Positions 43,501 to 51,460 of a stretch of DNA of 64,000 nucleotides are shown here, piece after piece. The notes beneath the pieces were generated by a model that made no database searches, was not told where the DNA came from, and saw nothing but the letters and a program-made list of their open reading frames with translations. The DNA is from Gracilibacillus alcaliphilus. Lineage in GTDB: Bacteria > Bacillota > Bacilli > Bacillales > Amphibacillaceae. The position numbers and the translations under genes were made by a program. The stretch covers positions 31,542 through 95,541 of the forward strand of contig NZ_JAFBFA010000017.1 of NCBI RefSeq assembly GCF_016909015.1, in the 5' to 3' direction. Each line of letters begins with the position of its first letter. The stretch's first letter is position 1.

Positions 43501-44046
43501 ATAAGCGGATTTGTAAGGATTACACCTCCGGACGATGTTTGGAACATAGATCAATATCATGTTTATTTTGCAGATGCTGATCACAGACGAATCGGAGAAA
43601 AAATCGGCAGTGATGAAGGGACAGTATTTTACATCAGTCCCGGGCAGATTCCTGAAAATGCTACCGGCCTGATTGCAGTTGCAGCTAATGAAAATGGTGA
43701 ATCGGAATCTTATGCTTATATAGAAATAGAGGATTTCCAGAATCCAAGCGGGGTGTATTGGACACCAGGTATGAAGGTCGAAGTTGGTGAAAGAAAGGTT
43801 CTTGCATATAACTGGTCTGAATTATTTCTGGATCCATATGGTGAGCTGATTCCATTCCCTAATGACCGTTTTGATATATCTGTAATCAGTATAAATCCTG
43901 AATTAATTCAGCTTCATCATGAAGGCGATGACATCTATTTAGAAGGCCTTCAAGCAGGCTGGGGATCTATCTCGTTTATTTTAACGGATAAGCAACAACA
44001 GTATCAAGATGCTGAATTAGATCTTTGGATTGAGGTCTTGGAATAA
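40546..44046 (+). CDS. Large FecR-domain protein with Q-rich coil and three repeats
   Basis: 1166 residues, membrane-anchored or secreted. N-terminal segment RKKLLASSLVVLLVGIIAAI is a signal anchor. A FecR-like domain occupies about 45-190 (VSNITGEVYVTKPDEEKQ, EGDTLTTKENAAVEVTLNGNGSMF, GTLKTKAEGTYFVT). A coiled Gln/Glu/Arg-rich region with EEQRKQEKQVLQEQLEELRQ follows at about 340-455. The C-terminal 600 residues contain three related units, each starting GP(K/V)(S/A) and containing IPE(N/K)A(T/E)G and NGESE or DIGESEEYAY. Ribosome site AAGGAG supports ATG 40546. FecR proteins usually act with ECF sigma factors; none is near. A surface role is inferred. No sortase motif. Confidence 0.82.
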   Translation: MPRKKLLASSLVVLLVGIIAAIVYTANNSMKAEQIDADQPKDTFSEKAAPSAGNENHQLVQVSNITGEVYVTKPDEEKQAVTSKTILEEGDTLTTKENAAVEVTLNGNGSMFIGENAEVLIAELTSSEEGVEITYNQSTGNLLHMGEHNDYYKVNVGTLKTKAEGTYFVTSVDPNTGDSAVFVFAGAVRVGEHEEEIMAYPAQQVVQHEGEMILKEINPDELTKLLGDDILKQLMKNKQMIDEENRLFLENLENDQELLGYLGIESLDKLLEYQQKIFGMITAIAQVFPEQGRLNESELAELMEKYNQYIHADGQINIIGVPDWEVTYGDRRREGVVKEIEQRQEREEQRKQEKQVLQEQLEELRQRQQTQQNQEQQALQDWLEELREKQRAQQDQERQRQEQQQARQDQEQERHGEQQQSPQDREQQKEQPPQEKQDDKELTPPQKEPSEEQPKEDYTAEFNNIKKQLMSFTDITIELTEDERVIELISDWQRVPHLSYTISSANEKVATGVMDGKQIILTPHDIGIITITISVKLDNLEASKQFQLQVVSRPLFGPKSITFQDENPLLNKINGEILIEKAADESNITGYSLYWVRENNEKMGKRLTNLKKTGEDLVFTLAAETKIPKGATGILAVAQNDIGESEEYAYTSIHDFANPWLKEPITDQEIPAQESRHLDISNVFMDEKGTAIISEADYSWEVSTADESIARAYYDDGLWLESYHEGTTEVTVILQAVKGDKEPVTTSFAVTVLAPPEPKPTIPATGPVSVVFTDKEPLRGKVSGDITVGRAEEEDNLDSYVLYWGNSNGERITEIATLAKTGEDIRFTFAEVTDIPENAEGILAVVQNDIGESEEYAYTPIHDFANPWLYQALEDQTVMIGERKYLAHFGIFKDADGNIITPTYDTLTIESDDSNIADAYMDGGNIIRGGGEGTTSITITLGKNSGDFEPVSYTFNVTVSPKPDQPPANGPVALTFEDNDSFADKISGFVRITPPDDVWNIDQYHVYFADADHRRIGEKIGSDEGTVFYISPGQIPENATGLIAVAANENGESESYAYIEIEDFQNPSGVYWTPGMKVEVGERKVLAYNWSELFLDPYGELIPFPNDRFDISVISINPELIQLHHEGDDIYLEGLQAGWGSISFILTDKQQQYQDAELDLWIEVLE

Positions 44047-44139
44047 ATAGAGATAATCGAACCTAACAAAAAATAATTCGCATTACAGAAATGAATAGAA
44101 ATAGAGTGTTTCATTCGGTTGATGTAAAAGAAATGGGGA

Positions 44140-44181
44140 TGCCACGAAATGTACATGTTGCATTTTGTGGCAGTTTTTTTG
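44140..44181 (+). terminator. Terminator after the FecR protein
   Basis: TGCCACGAAATG and CATTTTGTGGCA arms followed by GTTTTTTT. Confidence 0.85.
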
Positions 44182-44292
44182 CACTATAGCGTACAATGTC
44201 AAATACTTTTTTCAAGTTTTTACGTAACTTTAATACACCTACCGTAATTGTATTTTTTTACAAGTAGCAATTAACCAAGTTCATGATGAAAC

Positions 44293-44491
44293 AGGCTCCA
44301 TTTTCTTGATTCAGAAGTGGGATGTCACTCGATTCTTCATCTGCATGGATGCAATCTGGCATAGAGTACAAAATAGATAGATAACGTACTAATTCGCATT
44401 TACAGTTCGAGTGGGATAAGGCTATAGAGCGAGGTCATAATGCCTCTGGAAAGTGGATTCGATCTCCACTCGAACCAAGAGAATGGAGCCT
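44293..44491 (-). ncRNA. Structured noncoding region of the IS110 element, candidate guide RNA
   Basis: Outer arms AGGCTCCATTTTCTTG (44293-44308) and CAAGAGAATGGAGCCT (44476-44491) pair with one mismatch. Inside, GTTCGAGTGG (44405-44414) pairs perfectly with CCACTCGAAC (44466-44475), enclosing GAGGT/GCCTC and AGTGGA/TCCACT hairpins. It lies 13 bases after the transposase stop, on the same strand. IS110 elements use a noncoding bridge/seek RNA to choose targets; for IS1111-type members it is downstream of the transposase. Identification is by structure and position only. Confidence 0.45.
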
Positions 44492-44504
44492 ATTTATTTG
44501 TTTT

Positions 44505-45863
44505 TTACGCACTTAAGGGCAATGTTAGCTTCTTAAATACTTCTTTTTTGTAATGGTAATCGGGATGATTCCATTGAAATGGTTCTCCTCTGGTAAGCAT
44601 GGCAAACGCAATTTTTAGGAGTTTGTTCCCCATTGCGATGTAAACAGAACCCGCTTTTTTTCCTTTTTCTTTCAAGCGCATAACAAAAGGTTTCAACGCT
44701 TCATTATGGATAGAAAGGCTTCGTCCTGCATTATATACGGCCCTTCTTAAATTTGCATTTCCTTGTTTGGAAATACGTCCTTTGTATCCAGCTCCAGGCC
44801 CAGATTGTTTAATAATTGGATTTGTTCCTGCCTTTTTAATAAGCTGACCCGCACTAGAAAAGTCAGAGAGATCCCCCATTTCACAAAAGATTTCTGCAGC
44901 TGTAACTAAGCCAATGCCAGGAATCGTTAGAAGTAAGATGCCGTTAGTTTGAATAAAAAGTCGTTCTATTTCCTTTTCATAGGTTTCGATATTTTTGGTG
45001 TGGTATGCATAATCTTTTAATTTTTGTTGTAAAAGAAATCGTTCACTAGAGAGATCTTCGCAAGGCTTGGAAACACTCTCACTTGCGGCAAAAAGTAACT
45101 TTTCAATGGTTGTTTTTCTGATTTTTAAATTATGTTCTTTAGATAATTGGCGTAAACCCAATTCTCCCAGCTTAAGTACCTGAGAAGCATGAGGGTAGTG
45201 AGTAAGGAGGTGAACACTTGCTTTCCCCCAAAAATCACTAAATATCTTTTTTGTTTTCAATTTACCATCAATCAGCGTACTGTATCCTTGATATTCCCTC
45301 CAAATCTGATCATGGTAGGTACGAATCTCCGTTTTAATACGGGAGCGTTTTTCTATTTCTCTTCTTCTGGCTCTTGTGATGAGTTGAAGTTCTTTGTAGA
45401 TACCAGTGTTCAACTTAGAATTTGTAGCTTTATTACCAATTAAAGCTTCGGCAATTAAATATAAGTCGATATCATCTGTTTTTGTATACGTCAGGTGTAG
45501 CTTTCTTTCTTCATGCGTGGAGGCAGGGTTAATAATATGAACAGAATAACCCTGATCTGTGAGAATACGGACAATATCCTCGTAATAATGACCGGTTGCC
45601 TCAATGCCAATGAATACTTTATCTGTTTGAAGTGAAATTTTAGCACGCTCTATTTTATCAATAAGAACTTTCATACCGGTTTGACTAACCATAAAGGAGA
45701 ATACAGATTCTATAGGTTCTCCATAGTAATTCAAAATCATTGCCTTTTGAAGCACTTTAGAAACATCGATGGGTACAATTAAAACTTTTTCTAAATCAGC
45801 ACCTCGAATTTCTTTTGCGAATTGACTTCTTCGGAAACCTTGTTTACCATTAAAGTGTCTCAT
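44505..45863 (-). CDS. IS110-family transposase, intact
   Basis: 452 residues with both domains: a RuvC-like DEDD domain (Asp in VPIDVSKV, Glu in GIEATGHYYEDI, Asp-Asp in KTDDIDLYLIAEAL) and a Tnp_20 domain (LLTIPGIGLVTAAEIFCE, SAGQLIKKAGTNP, and GRISKQGNANLRRAVYNAG with its catalytic serine). A basic coiled connector sits between. It is full length and all expected residues are visible, so it may be active. Its start ATG is within the right place of a long inverted repeat, after AAGGAGGACATAGTCA. Confidence 0.93.
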   Translation of the reverse strand: MRHFNGKQGFRRSQFAKEIRGADLEKVLIVPIDVSKVLQKAMILNYYGEPIESVFSFMVSQTGMKVLIDKIERAKISLQTDKVFIGIEATGHYYEDIVRILTDQGYSVHIINPASTHEERKLHLTYTKTDDIDLYLIAEALIGNKATNSKLNTGIYKELQLITRARRREIEKRSRIKTEIRTYHDQIWREYQGYSTLIDGKLKTKKIFSDFWGKASVHLLTHYPHASQVLKLGELGLRQLSKEHNLKIRKTTIEKLLFAASESVSKPCEDLSSERFLLQQKLKDYAYHTKNIETYEKEIERLFIQTNGILLLTIPGIGLVTAAEIFCEMGDLSDFSSAGQLIKKAGTNPIIKQSGPGAGYKGRISKQGNANLRRAVYNAGRSLSIHNEALKPFVMRLKEKGKKAGSVYIAMGNKLLKIAFAMLTRGEPFQWNHPDYHYKKEVFKKLTLPLSA

Positions 45864-45936
45864 TGACTATGTCCTCCTTGTCGGGTGGGTGATTGAGTAA
45901 ACTTGGCTAAGTATTTCAATCGTAGCATAGTCAATG
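45861..45936 (-). promoter_or_regulatory. Inverted repeat that sequesters the transposase start
   Basis: CATTGACTATG at 45861-45871 and CATAGTCAATG at 45926-45936 are perfect 11-bp arms. On the transcript the second arm contains the start codon and abuts the ribosome site, so pairing would hide it. The design is like the protection against outside transcription seen in other insertion sequences. Confidence 0.7.
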
Positions 45937-46142
45937 GGATTTTTTGTGTCTGAAACCATTATTTCATACACCAGGAAAGGGAGTATAAAAATTTATGGAT
46001 TATAGTATAAATAAAACTAAGGCTTTCGCCATAAAGACTTGGCGATAAGCCAAGTTTTTCTAATATGTGGGATGGTTCCTTTTGATTATTGTTAGTGATG
46101 GAAAAGTGCCTTTACAGAAGACGTTTTTTCCAATTTTCTAAG

Positions 46143-46440
46143 TCGGCTTCAACAGATAGGATCATCATGAAAAGAATAGCCTTAGCATCTGGTTTAAAAG
46201 ATGGCTCCTTGGGGCTTGAAAAGATAAGATACCCCTGCCTCTTAGAAAAAGACAACTCTCTAGCGCTTAAACAGATAAGATAATCCCGATATCTTAGCGA
46301 AAGTCAACTTCTTGGGGCTTAAACAGCTAAGTAGACCCCAACATCTTAGCAAAAGCCAGCTCCTTAAAGCTTAAACAAATAAGATGATAATCTCAGCAAT
46401 TGATCAAAAACCCGCACCTTAGGATTTGAAAAGGTCGAGT
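46143..46440. repeat. Degenerate 52-bp tandem repeat
   Basis: CTTAG landmarks at 46241, 46293 and 46345 are exactly 52 bp apart; partial units extend on both sides. Units contain TCTTAGCGAAAGTCAACTT, CTTGGGGCTTAAACAG and ATAAGATAATCCC. CTTAGC and GCTAAG parts within a unit can pair. The same unit recurs at 63790-63902. The 773-bp gap at 45864-46636 holds no supported gene; a 64-codon frame across the repeat is rejected. Confidence 0.75.
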
Positions 46441-46519
46441 AGCAATAGGTGTCAACAGAAATAGATATCTTGACAGCCCCCTTTTCAACCATATGAAAAA
46501 ATAAGTCATACACTTAAAA

Positions 46520-46563
46520 AGAGAGACTGTCGCACCATGTAATTCCATGTGCAACAGTCTCAA
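46520..46563 (-). terminator. Terminator of the GH172 operon
   Basis: On the minus strand GAGACTGTTGCACATG pairs with CATGGTGCGACAGTCTC and is followed by TCTTTTTAAG. Confidence 0.88.
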
Positions 46564-46636
46564 TTAATTTATCCCGGTAAGCGTCTGTCTCAAGTTTTAG
46601 AGGGATGTTCAAAACAAGACAGGTGTGCTCTCCACT

Positions 46637-47746
46637 TTATCGCGGCCATCTGTCCTTAGCACTTGCAATCGGAGAGAAGGCTTGATGTGGTTCTGTTTGA
46701 TACCAATAAGCGACAGAGCATACATCATCTTGTCTTTCAAACAAACCATTCTTATAGACACCAATTTGTTGAATGGTCACCTTCAATTCTTCTTCAAAAC
46801 GAATCGGATCAGGGATATGCCAACGATAGAAGCCTCTCATTGGAGGGACATCATCGTTATGAAAAGGGAAATGAACGGTGTCATCTGCCTTCGAGTAATA
46901 AGGGTATCCCATATAAGGTGTGCAGTAGGTGTTTTCAACGGTTTTACCGTTTTCTTGTGTGGCAAAGCTCCAAGCACCGCCGAAATAATCTTCCATTCCA
47001 GTACCGCAAATAGTTGGATAATCTTTATCGCCGTCCATATAGAATTTCACTTCGCCTTCACCCCACCAGTAGCGTTCTAAGGTAGCCAGCCCGATATAGG
47101 TTCCGATGTACTGCCCTTTCCCTTTGATTCCGTCAATAATGACATAATCTTCTGCAAGATTAGTGATTTTTTGACGGTTCCATTTGGCGTGGAAGTAAGC
47201 TGTATTATCTGGTAAAGAATCATAGAGACAGTAATCGATCTGATAGAATAGAGCAGGGATTGGCGCCTCATGCTGATTTTCCACCGTAATGACAGCCTTT
47301 TTGTGAAAAGGCATTGGGAAATAGCTGTTAAAGCCTCTGGTTGGATTGACGGCAATCGGGACGGAGTTAATCGTACATCCCCGGCCAAAGCCATTACAGA
47401 AGAAATCACCTAATGGTGCTTCTACAGAAGGCTGATCTTCATCATCCCAGTACATGCGAAGGACAAGGTCACGAAGAACAAAATAATTCTCTTCAGTTCT
47501 GTCGGTGACAGTCATCCAGATGTGCTGAATAACTCCTGGTCCATCAATCTCACATAAAGTAACGGTCTCACCCGGCTTTACATCTCGCAGACAGGGGGAA
47601 CCTTTACGGGAAGGGCCTAAATTACTGGAGGCCTTTCCTCCTTGTCCACGTTCACCTTTTGGGTTTTCGGCTGTAATAGCTCTTGTTTTTCCATTGTTCG
47701 TTAAAGGTAGAGAAGCTAAACTGTTTGAAAATACGTCTTGAAACAT
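46637..47746 (-). CDS. GH172 (DUF2961) glycoside hydrolase
   Basis: 369 residues, no signal peptide, cytoplasmic. GH172 members act on difructose dianhydride I, alpha-D-fructofuranosides and D-arabinofuranosides. Family motifs: GPGVIQHIWMTV (69-80), EAPLGDFFCNGFG (109-121) and the linked pair WWGEGEVKFYMDGD (227-240) and ICGTGMEDYFGGAW (246-259), whose glutamates (about E232 and E252) are probably catalytic. The ATG follows AAAGAGGTG. It is last in an operon of binding protein, two permeases and this enzyme, so it likely hydrolyses the imported substrate. Whether that is a D-arabinan or fructan piece is open. Confidence 0.88.
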   Translation of the reverse strand: MFQDVFSNSLASLPLTNNGKTRAITAENPKGERGQGGKASSNLGPSRKGSPCLRDVKPGETVTLCEIDGPGVIQHIWMTVTDRTEENYFVLRDLVLRMYWDDEDQPSVEAPLGDFFCNGFGRGCTINSVPIAVNPTRGFNSYFPMPFHKKAVITVENQHEAPIPALFYQIDYCLYDSLPDNTAYFHAKWNRQKITNLAEDYVIIDGIKGKGQYIGTYIGLATLERYWWGEGEVKFYMDGDKDYPTICGTGMEDYFGGAWSFATQENGKTVENTYCTPYMGYPYYSKADDTVHFPFHNDDVPPMRGFYRWHIPDPIRFEEELKVTIQQIGVYKNGLFERQDDVCSVAYWYQTEPHQAFSPIASAKDRWPR

Positions 47747-47769
47747 GATATAAACACCTCTTTGTTTTA

Positions 47770-48612
47770 TTATTGTTTAACGCCGCCTTGTGTAATTCCT
47801 TCCATAATGTTTTTCTCGAAAAACAATACGAAAAGGATAATCGGCAAGATAATAAACCAGCCCATCGCACTGATTAGATCCCAAGGAACCTCAAAGTTGC
47901 TCTCTCTGGGTACGGTTGTAATCCCTACACTTAACAGCTTGATCTTATAAGTGAAAAAGAGCGGGGTGAAAAATTCGTTCAAACTTTGAATGAAATTGAT
48001 AATCGATACCGTGGCAATCGCAGGTTTCATTAATGGGAAATAAATTTTGAATAGAATGGTGCCAAAGTTTGCTCCATCTATTTGTGCTGCTTCCTCTAAA
48101 GAAGCTGGTATTTGTTTAACGAAATTATACAAGATTAATACAGAGAACGGCAGTAATAAGCTTGTATACAAAATGATCAAACCAGCATAAGTATCTACAA
48201 GATCAAACGATTTCATAAAATCATATAAAGGTCTGGCTGTAATAACCGGTGGAATTAACGCTGAGAATAATAATAACCTAAATGCCCAGCTCACACTTTG
48301 AAACAATTCGAAACGGGCAAAGGCATAGGCCGCAGCGGTTCCTAGTATAATCGTTAAGAGTAAGGAACAGACCGTGATAATCAGTGTGTTCCAAGCCATT
48401 GTTGCTACATCCAATTCCACAAATAAATCAACATAGTTTTGAAACGTAAAATTCTCCGGAAAAAAATTGATAGGAGTTGAAAATAATTCTCCTCTTGGGG
48501 TGATAGATGATATAAATACCCAATACAGAGGAATTAATATAATCATGGCTACTCCGAGGGTAAGGCTCCACCGAAAGATGAATGTAAGGATACGTTTTTG
48601 TTTGGCAGACAT
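47770..48612 (-). CDS. Sugar ABC transporter permease (MalG type)
   Basis: 280 residues, about six membrane segments. The EAA loop reads PASLEEAAQIDGANFGTILF and PLMKPAIAT. The C-terminus FEKNIMEGITQGGVKQ is typical. ATG 48612 is nine bases after GGAGGGG; a further ATG at 48618 is too close to it. It is 23 bases from the GH172 gene and completes the importer with the next permease. Confidence 0.92.
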   Translation of the reverse strand: MSAKQKRILTFIFRWSLTLGVAMIILIPLYWVFISSITPRGELFSTPINFFPENFTFQNYVDLFVELDVATMAWNTLIITVCSLLLTIILGTAAAYAFARFELFQSVSWAFRLLLFSALIPPVITARPLYDFMKSFDLVDTYAGLIILYTSLLLPFSVLILYNFVKQIPASLEEAAQIDGANFGTILFKIYFPLMKPAIATVSIINFIQSLNEFFTPLFFTYKIKLLSVGITTVPRESNFEVPWDLISAMGWFIILPIILFVLFFEKNIMEGITQGGVKQ

Positions 48613-48625
48613 ATTCATTCCCCTC

Positions 48626-49513
48626 CTAATACTGTGCCTTTTTAATAAATAGTAAGTTGATGCTGCTGAAAACAATCATGATCAGGAATAACATTAAGGC
48701 TAAAGCAGAAGCATAGCCGATATTTAGATTAGTAAACGCTTCTACAGCAATTCGATAAGCTAAAAGACTGGTAGAATCACCAGGGCCTCCGGAAGTCATT
48801 GCATATACTAGGTCATACATGGTAATACGCCACATGGTAAAGAAGATACAAAGCGTTAATAAGGTCGGCGTAACCATAGGCAAGGTTATCTTGAAGAAGG
48901 ATTTGATATGACCTGCGCCATCAATCTTGGCAGATTCATAGATTTCTTCAGGAATAAATTGCAGTCCGGCTAGCAATAGGATCGCAAAGAACGGAATATC
49001 TTTCCAAAGATCGACCAAAATAACGGCTAATTGAGCAGACCAAGGATGAATCAGCCAATCAAACTGAAATTCTGGGGCGATTCTTCTGATGAGGTCATTG
49101 ACTAATCCATAGCTATCGTTGAATGCCCATTTTGCTGCAATACCGGTCACGACCATCGGCATTGCCCAAGGGATTAACGTAATCGTTCTAAGAAATTTCT
49201 TGCCTTTAAACTTCATATTTAATAATAAAGCTAAGCCTAAACCTAGTATGACGTGAAATATCATCGATACAACGGTAAATACAATCGTGAAGTTAACAGA
49301 GGCAATGATTTTGCCGTCTGTAAAGATACTGGCGAAGTTTTGTAAACCGACAAAAGTTGCTTCGCCGCCTTTAAACATGTTTATTTCAAAGAAACTATTG
49401 ATAAATGTGACAATCAGAGGGTAGACAATCGTAAATCCTCTGATAAGCAAAACAGGTAAGATTAACAGCATCGCTAGTTTCCATTTCGTTGATCTTTTCA
49501 TTGAGCCTTGCAT
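48626..49513 (-). CDS. Sugar ABC transporter permease (MalF type)
   Basis: 295 residues, six membrane segments, EAA loop PEEIYESAKIDGAGHIKSFF with ITLPMVTPTLL. YAMTSGGPGDSTSLLAYRIAVEAF is the usual region before the last span. ATG 49513 has only a weak site (AAAGAG ten bases upstream); ATG 49501 is an alternative. It overlaps no neighbour and follows the binding-protein gene after 258 bases containing a repeat. Confidence 0.9.
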   Translation of the reverse strand: MQGSMKRSTKWKLAMLLILPVLLIRGFTIVYPLIVTFINSFFEINMFKGGEATFVGLQNFASIFTDGKIIASVNFTIVFTVVSMIFHVILGLGLALLLNMKFKGKKFLRTITLIPWAMPMVVTGIAAKWAFNDSYGLVNDLIRRIAPEFQFDWLIHPWSAQLAVILVDLWKDIPFFAILLLAGLQFIPEEIYESAKIDGAGHIKSFFKITLPMVTPTLLTLCIFFTMWRITMYDLVYAMTSGGPGDSTSLLAYRIAVEAFTNLNIGYASALALMLFLIMIVFSSINLLFIKKAQY

Positions 49514-49589
49514 AAAAATCACTCTTTCTGTATAGGAGATTGAACCATCCTTAATCCCCGCCTCCACCCAGCAGGTCGTTTGACGGGGC

Positions 49590-49745
49590 AATGGATATGA
49601 ACACCCTGATAAGTCTCGCTACCCAGCAATGGGGAATGAATCCCCTACTGACGCTAGTCTCACTTTATCCCGGTGCAATCGTCCGTAAGTCTCTCACGTC
49701 CAGACTTGGAGAGATGTCGTCAAAGAAGTCTAAGTGAGGGATCAC
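49590..49745. repeat. Possible family A-like repeat between binding-protein and permease genes
   Basis: AATGGGGAATGAATCCCC, CCCCTACTGACGCTAGTCTCAC and CTTTATCCCGG resemble parts of family A. Short inverted arms CTCTCAC/GTGAGGG are near 49695-49740. No gene is present in this gap. Confidence 0.4.
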
Positions 49746-49771
49746 AGACGTTCACACCCCGATACTACCTA

Positions 49772-51046
49772 TTATTCTGCTAAACGATCTATCTCAGCCT
49801 GCGCTTGTTCAACGGTCTGTTCTAAAGTTAAATCATCTGAGATATACTGCTGGAATATACTTCCGATCCCGCTGACGAATTCCATTGACTGCGGAACAAG
49901 CGGTCTCCCGCGTAATGTACTATTCTCGATATATTCTTTTACACTTTCTAAGCCAGGTGCAGAGAACTCAGGATCATTCAATACATCTAATCGTGCTGGC
50001 AATCGACCGGACATTTCATAATAAGCAACTTGCCCTTCTGGACTTGCTAAGTATTCTAATACTTTTTTTGCTGCTGGCTTTTTCTCAGAAGAAGCATTGA
50101 TCACATGGTGCCAGGAAGCCATATACGCATCATTTGTTTCGAACGTTGGCATCGGTGCGATATCCAACTTATCAGGTCCATAACTATCTGCTTCATCAAA
50201 GGTAGGAATGGCTCCGGTGTACATGAATAACATGCCATATTTATTATCAATAAATTTTTGAATCATTGGATCATAGATATCAGCCAATTGACTTGGTGGT
50301 GTAACTCCTTCTTCATGAGCTAGGTCATACATAAATTCTAGTGCTTCTTGTGTCTTAGGGTTTTCCCAATCAAAGTAGTCTCCGCCAAATAAATTGATAA
50401 AGGTGCCAATTTCATTAAAAACATAACTTCTTTCCCATGCTCCGCCATAACCATAAACATCGCCATCTGTTACAGCATGTGCATAGGCTAAGAACTCTTC
50501 CTTATTAGTAGGCGCTTCCATACCTGCCTCGCTCAGCAGTTCATTATTAACCCAGAATGCCAAAATTTCCAAATAGCTTGGTACAGAGTAAATACTTCCT
50601 TCATAAGTCGGAATATCTTCCATGTATTGTTCTGCAAAGTTGCTCATCACGTCATCCGTCATCACATCATTCTCTAATGGTTCTAAATATCCAGCCCTTG
50701 AAAAGGCAGTAATTAATTCATCATTGATATGCATGATATCTACTTCTGTATCACCAGACGATAGAATCGTTGTCATTCTTGCTACCATATCATCCGGGTT
50801 GGTTGGTGTTACTACTACATCAATTTCTACTCCTGTTTCATCCAGAATCTGCTGCTCTAAATCTTCCCATCCAGGCCTGCTTGAGTCATTTGTCATCCAA
50901 GTAATGGTTTCCCCTTCTACGTTTACATCTGCGGACTCTTCATTACTTTCCGGCTCTTCTGTATCAGAATTATTAACCCCTACACATCCAGCCAATACAA
51001 AGAGAAAAATAGTCAACATTACAAACATAAATCCAAGTTTCTTCAT
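49772..51046 (-). CDS. Sugar-binding lipoprotein of the GH172 importer
   Basis: 424 residues. Lipobox FVLAGC with the Cys about residue 20, then an acidic Asp/Glu/Asn linker and a solute-binding protein family 1 domain: GETITWMTNDSSRPGWEDLEQ, TEVDIMHINDELITAFSRAGYLEPL and YGMLFMYTGAIPTFDEAD. GGAGG lies ten bases before the ATG. It leads the operon. No ATPase is encoded nearby, so the MsmX-type shared ATPase is expected (inference). Confidence 0.93.
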   Translation of the reverse strand: MKKLGFMFVMLTIFLFVLAGCVGVNNSDTEEPESNEESADVNVEGETITWMTNDSSRPGWEDLEQQILDETGVEIDVVVTPTNPDDMVARMTTILSSGDTEVDIMHINDELITAFSRAGYLEPLENDVMTDDVMSNFAEQYMEDIPTYEGSIYSVPSYLEILAFWVNNELLSEAGMEAPTNKEEFLAYAHAVTDGDVYGYGGAWERSYVFNEIGTFINLFGGDYFDWENPKTQEALEFMYDLAHEEGVTPPSQLADIYDPMIQKFIDNKYGMLFMYTGAIPTFDEADSYGPDKLDIAPMPTFETNDAYMASWHHVINASSEKKPAAKKVLEYLASPEGQVAYYEMSGRLPARLDVLNDPEFSAPGLESVKEYIENSTLRGRPLVPQSMEFVSGIGSIFQQYISDDLTLEQTVEQAQAEIDRLAE

Positions 51047-51295
51047 TAATAAATACCTCCATTGTTATCAATACGAGTTCAAAATCAACATATCCTGACA
51101 GATATCGGTCTTTATTCGTCCTCTTCATTTGGTTCAATCGTGTAAATAAACTAAGTGCAGCTACTGGGACAGATTTTCGTATAAAAAGTTTGGTCAAAAT
51201 GGGCTCGCCGGCTAAAATACGCAATGCCAGACTATCAAGTTTTATACGTCAAAAATTCAAGCCAATGTCATTTTATCAGTTGTTTGAACAACACC

Positions 51296-51309
51296 TATAA
51301 GCGCTTACA
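51296..51309. promoter_or_regulatory. Candidate cre site between the GH172 importer and YesMN genes
   Basis: Minus strand TGTAAGCGCTTATA matches 13 of 14 cre positions. TATAAT on the minus strand at about 51335-51340 is a likely -10 for the importer, so the site would lie just downstream of that promoter. The 414-bp gap at 51047-51460 holds no gene. Confidence 0.6.
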
Positions 51310-51460
51310 AGTTTTTAAGGACCTTATATATTGCATTATAATCAGCTATTTGTGATAAGAAAATGTAATTTTTGTAGCATTAAGATATAAAATTTCTAGA
51401 TGCACTTAAAATAATAAAAATTAGATAGTATATTTAGAGGTATCTTAAAAAGGATAGCTG

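Larger units (their letters stand above)
44293..45940 (-). mobile_element. IS110-family insertion sequence (approximate ends)
   Basis: Consists of the transposase gene, a structured noncoding segment after it and a regulatory inverted repeat before it. Ends are approximate: IS110 elements lack clear terminal inverted repeats and no target duplication was found. The nearest host features, a terminator at 44181 and a repeat block from about 46143, bound it. Confidence 0.65.

Noticed and set aside
44293..44491. Riboswitch or tRNA-like structure
   Set aside because: No T-box, tRNA or known riboswitch core; position just after an IS110 transposase fits an element RNA better.
46089..46283. 64-codon open frame before the 52-bp repeat
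   Set aside because: It runs into the tandem repeat and has no ribosome site.
46143..46440. CRISPR array
   Set aside because: 52-bp units vary along their whole length rather than alternating constant repeats and unique spacers.
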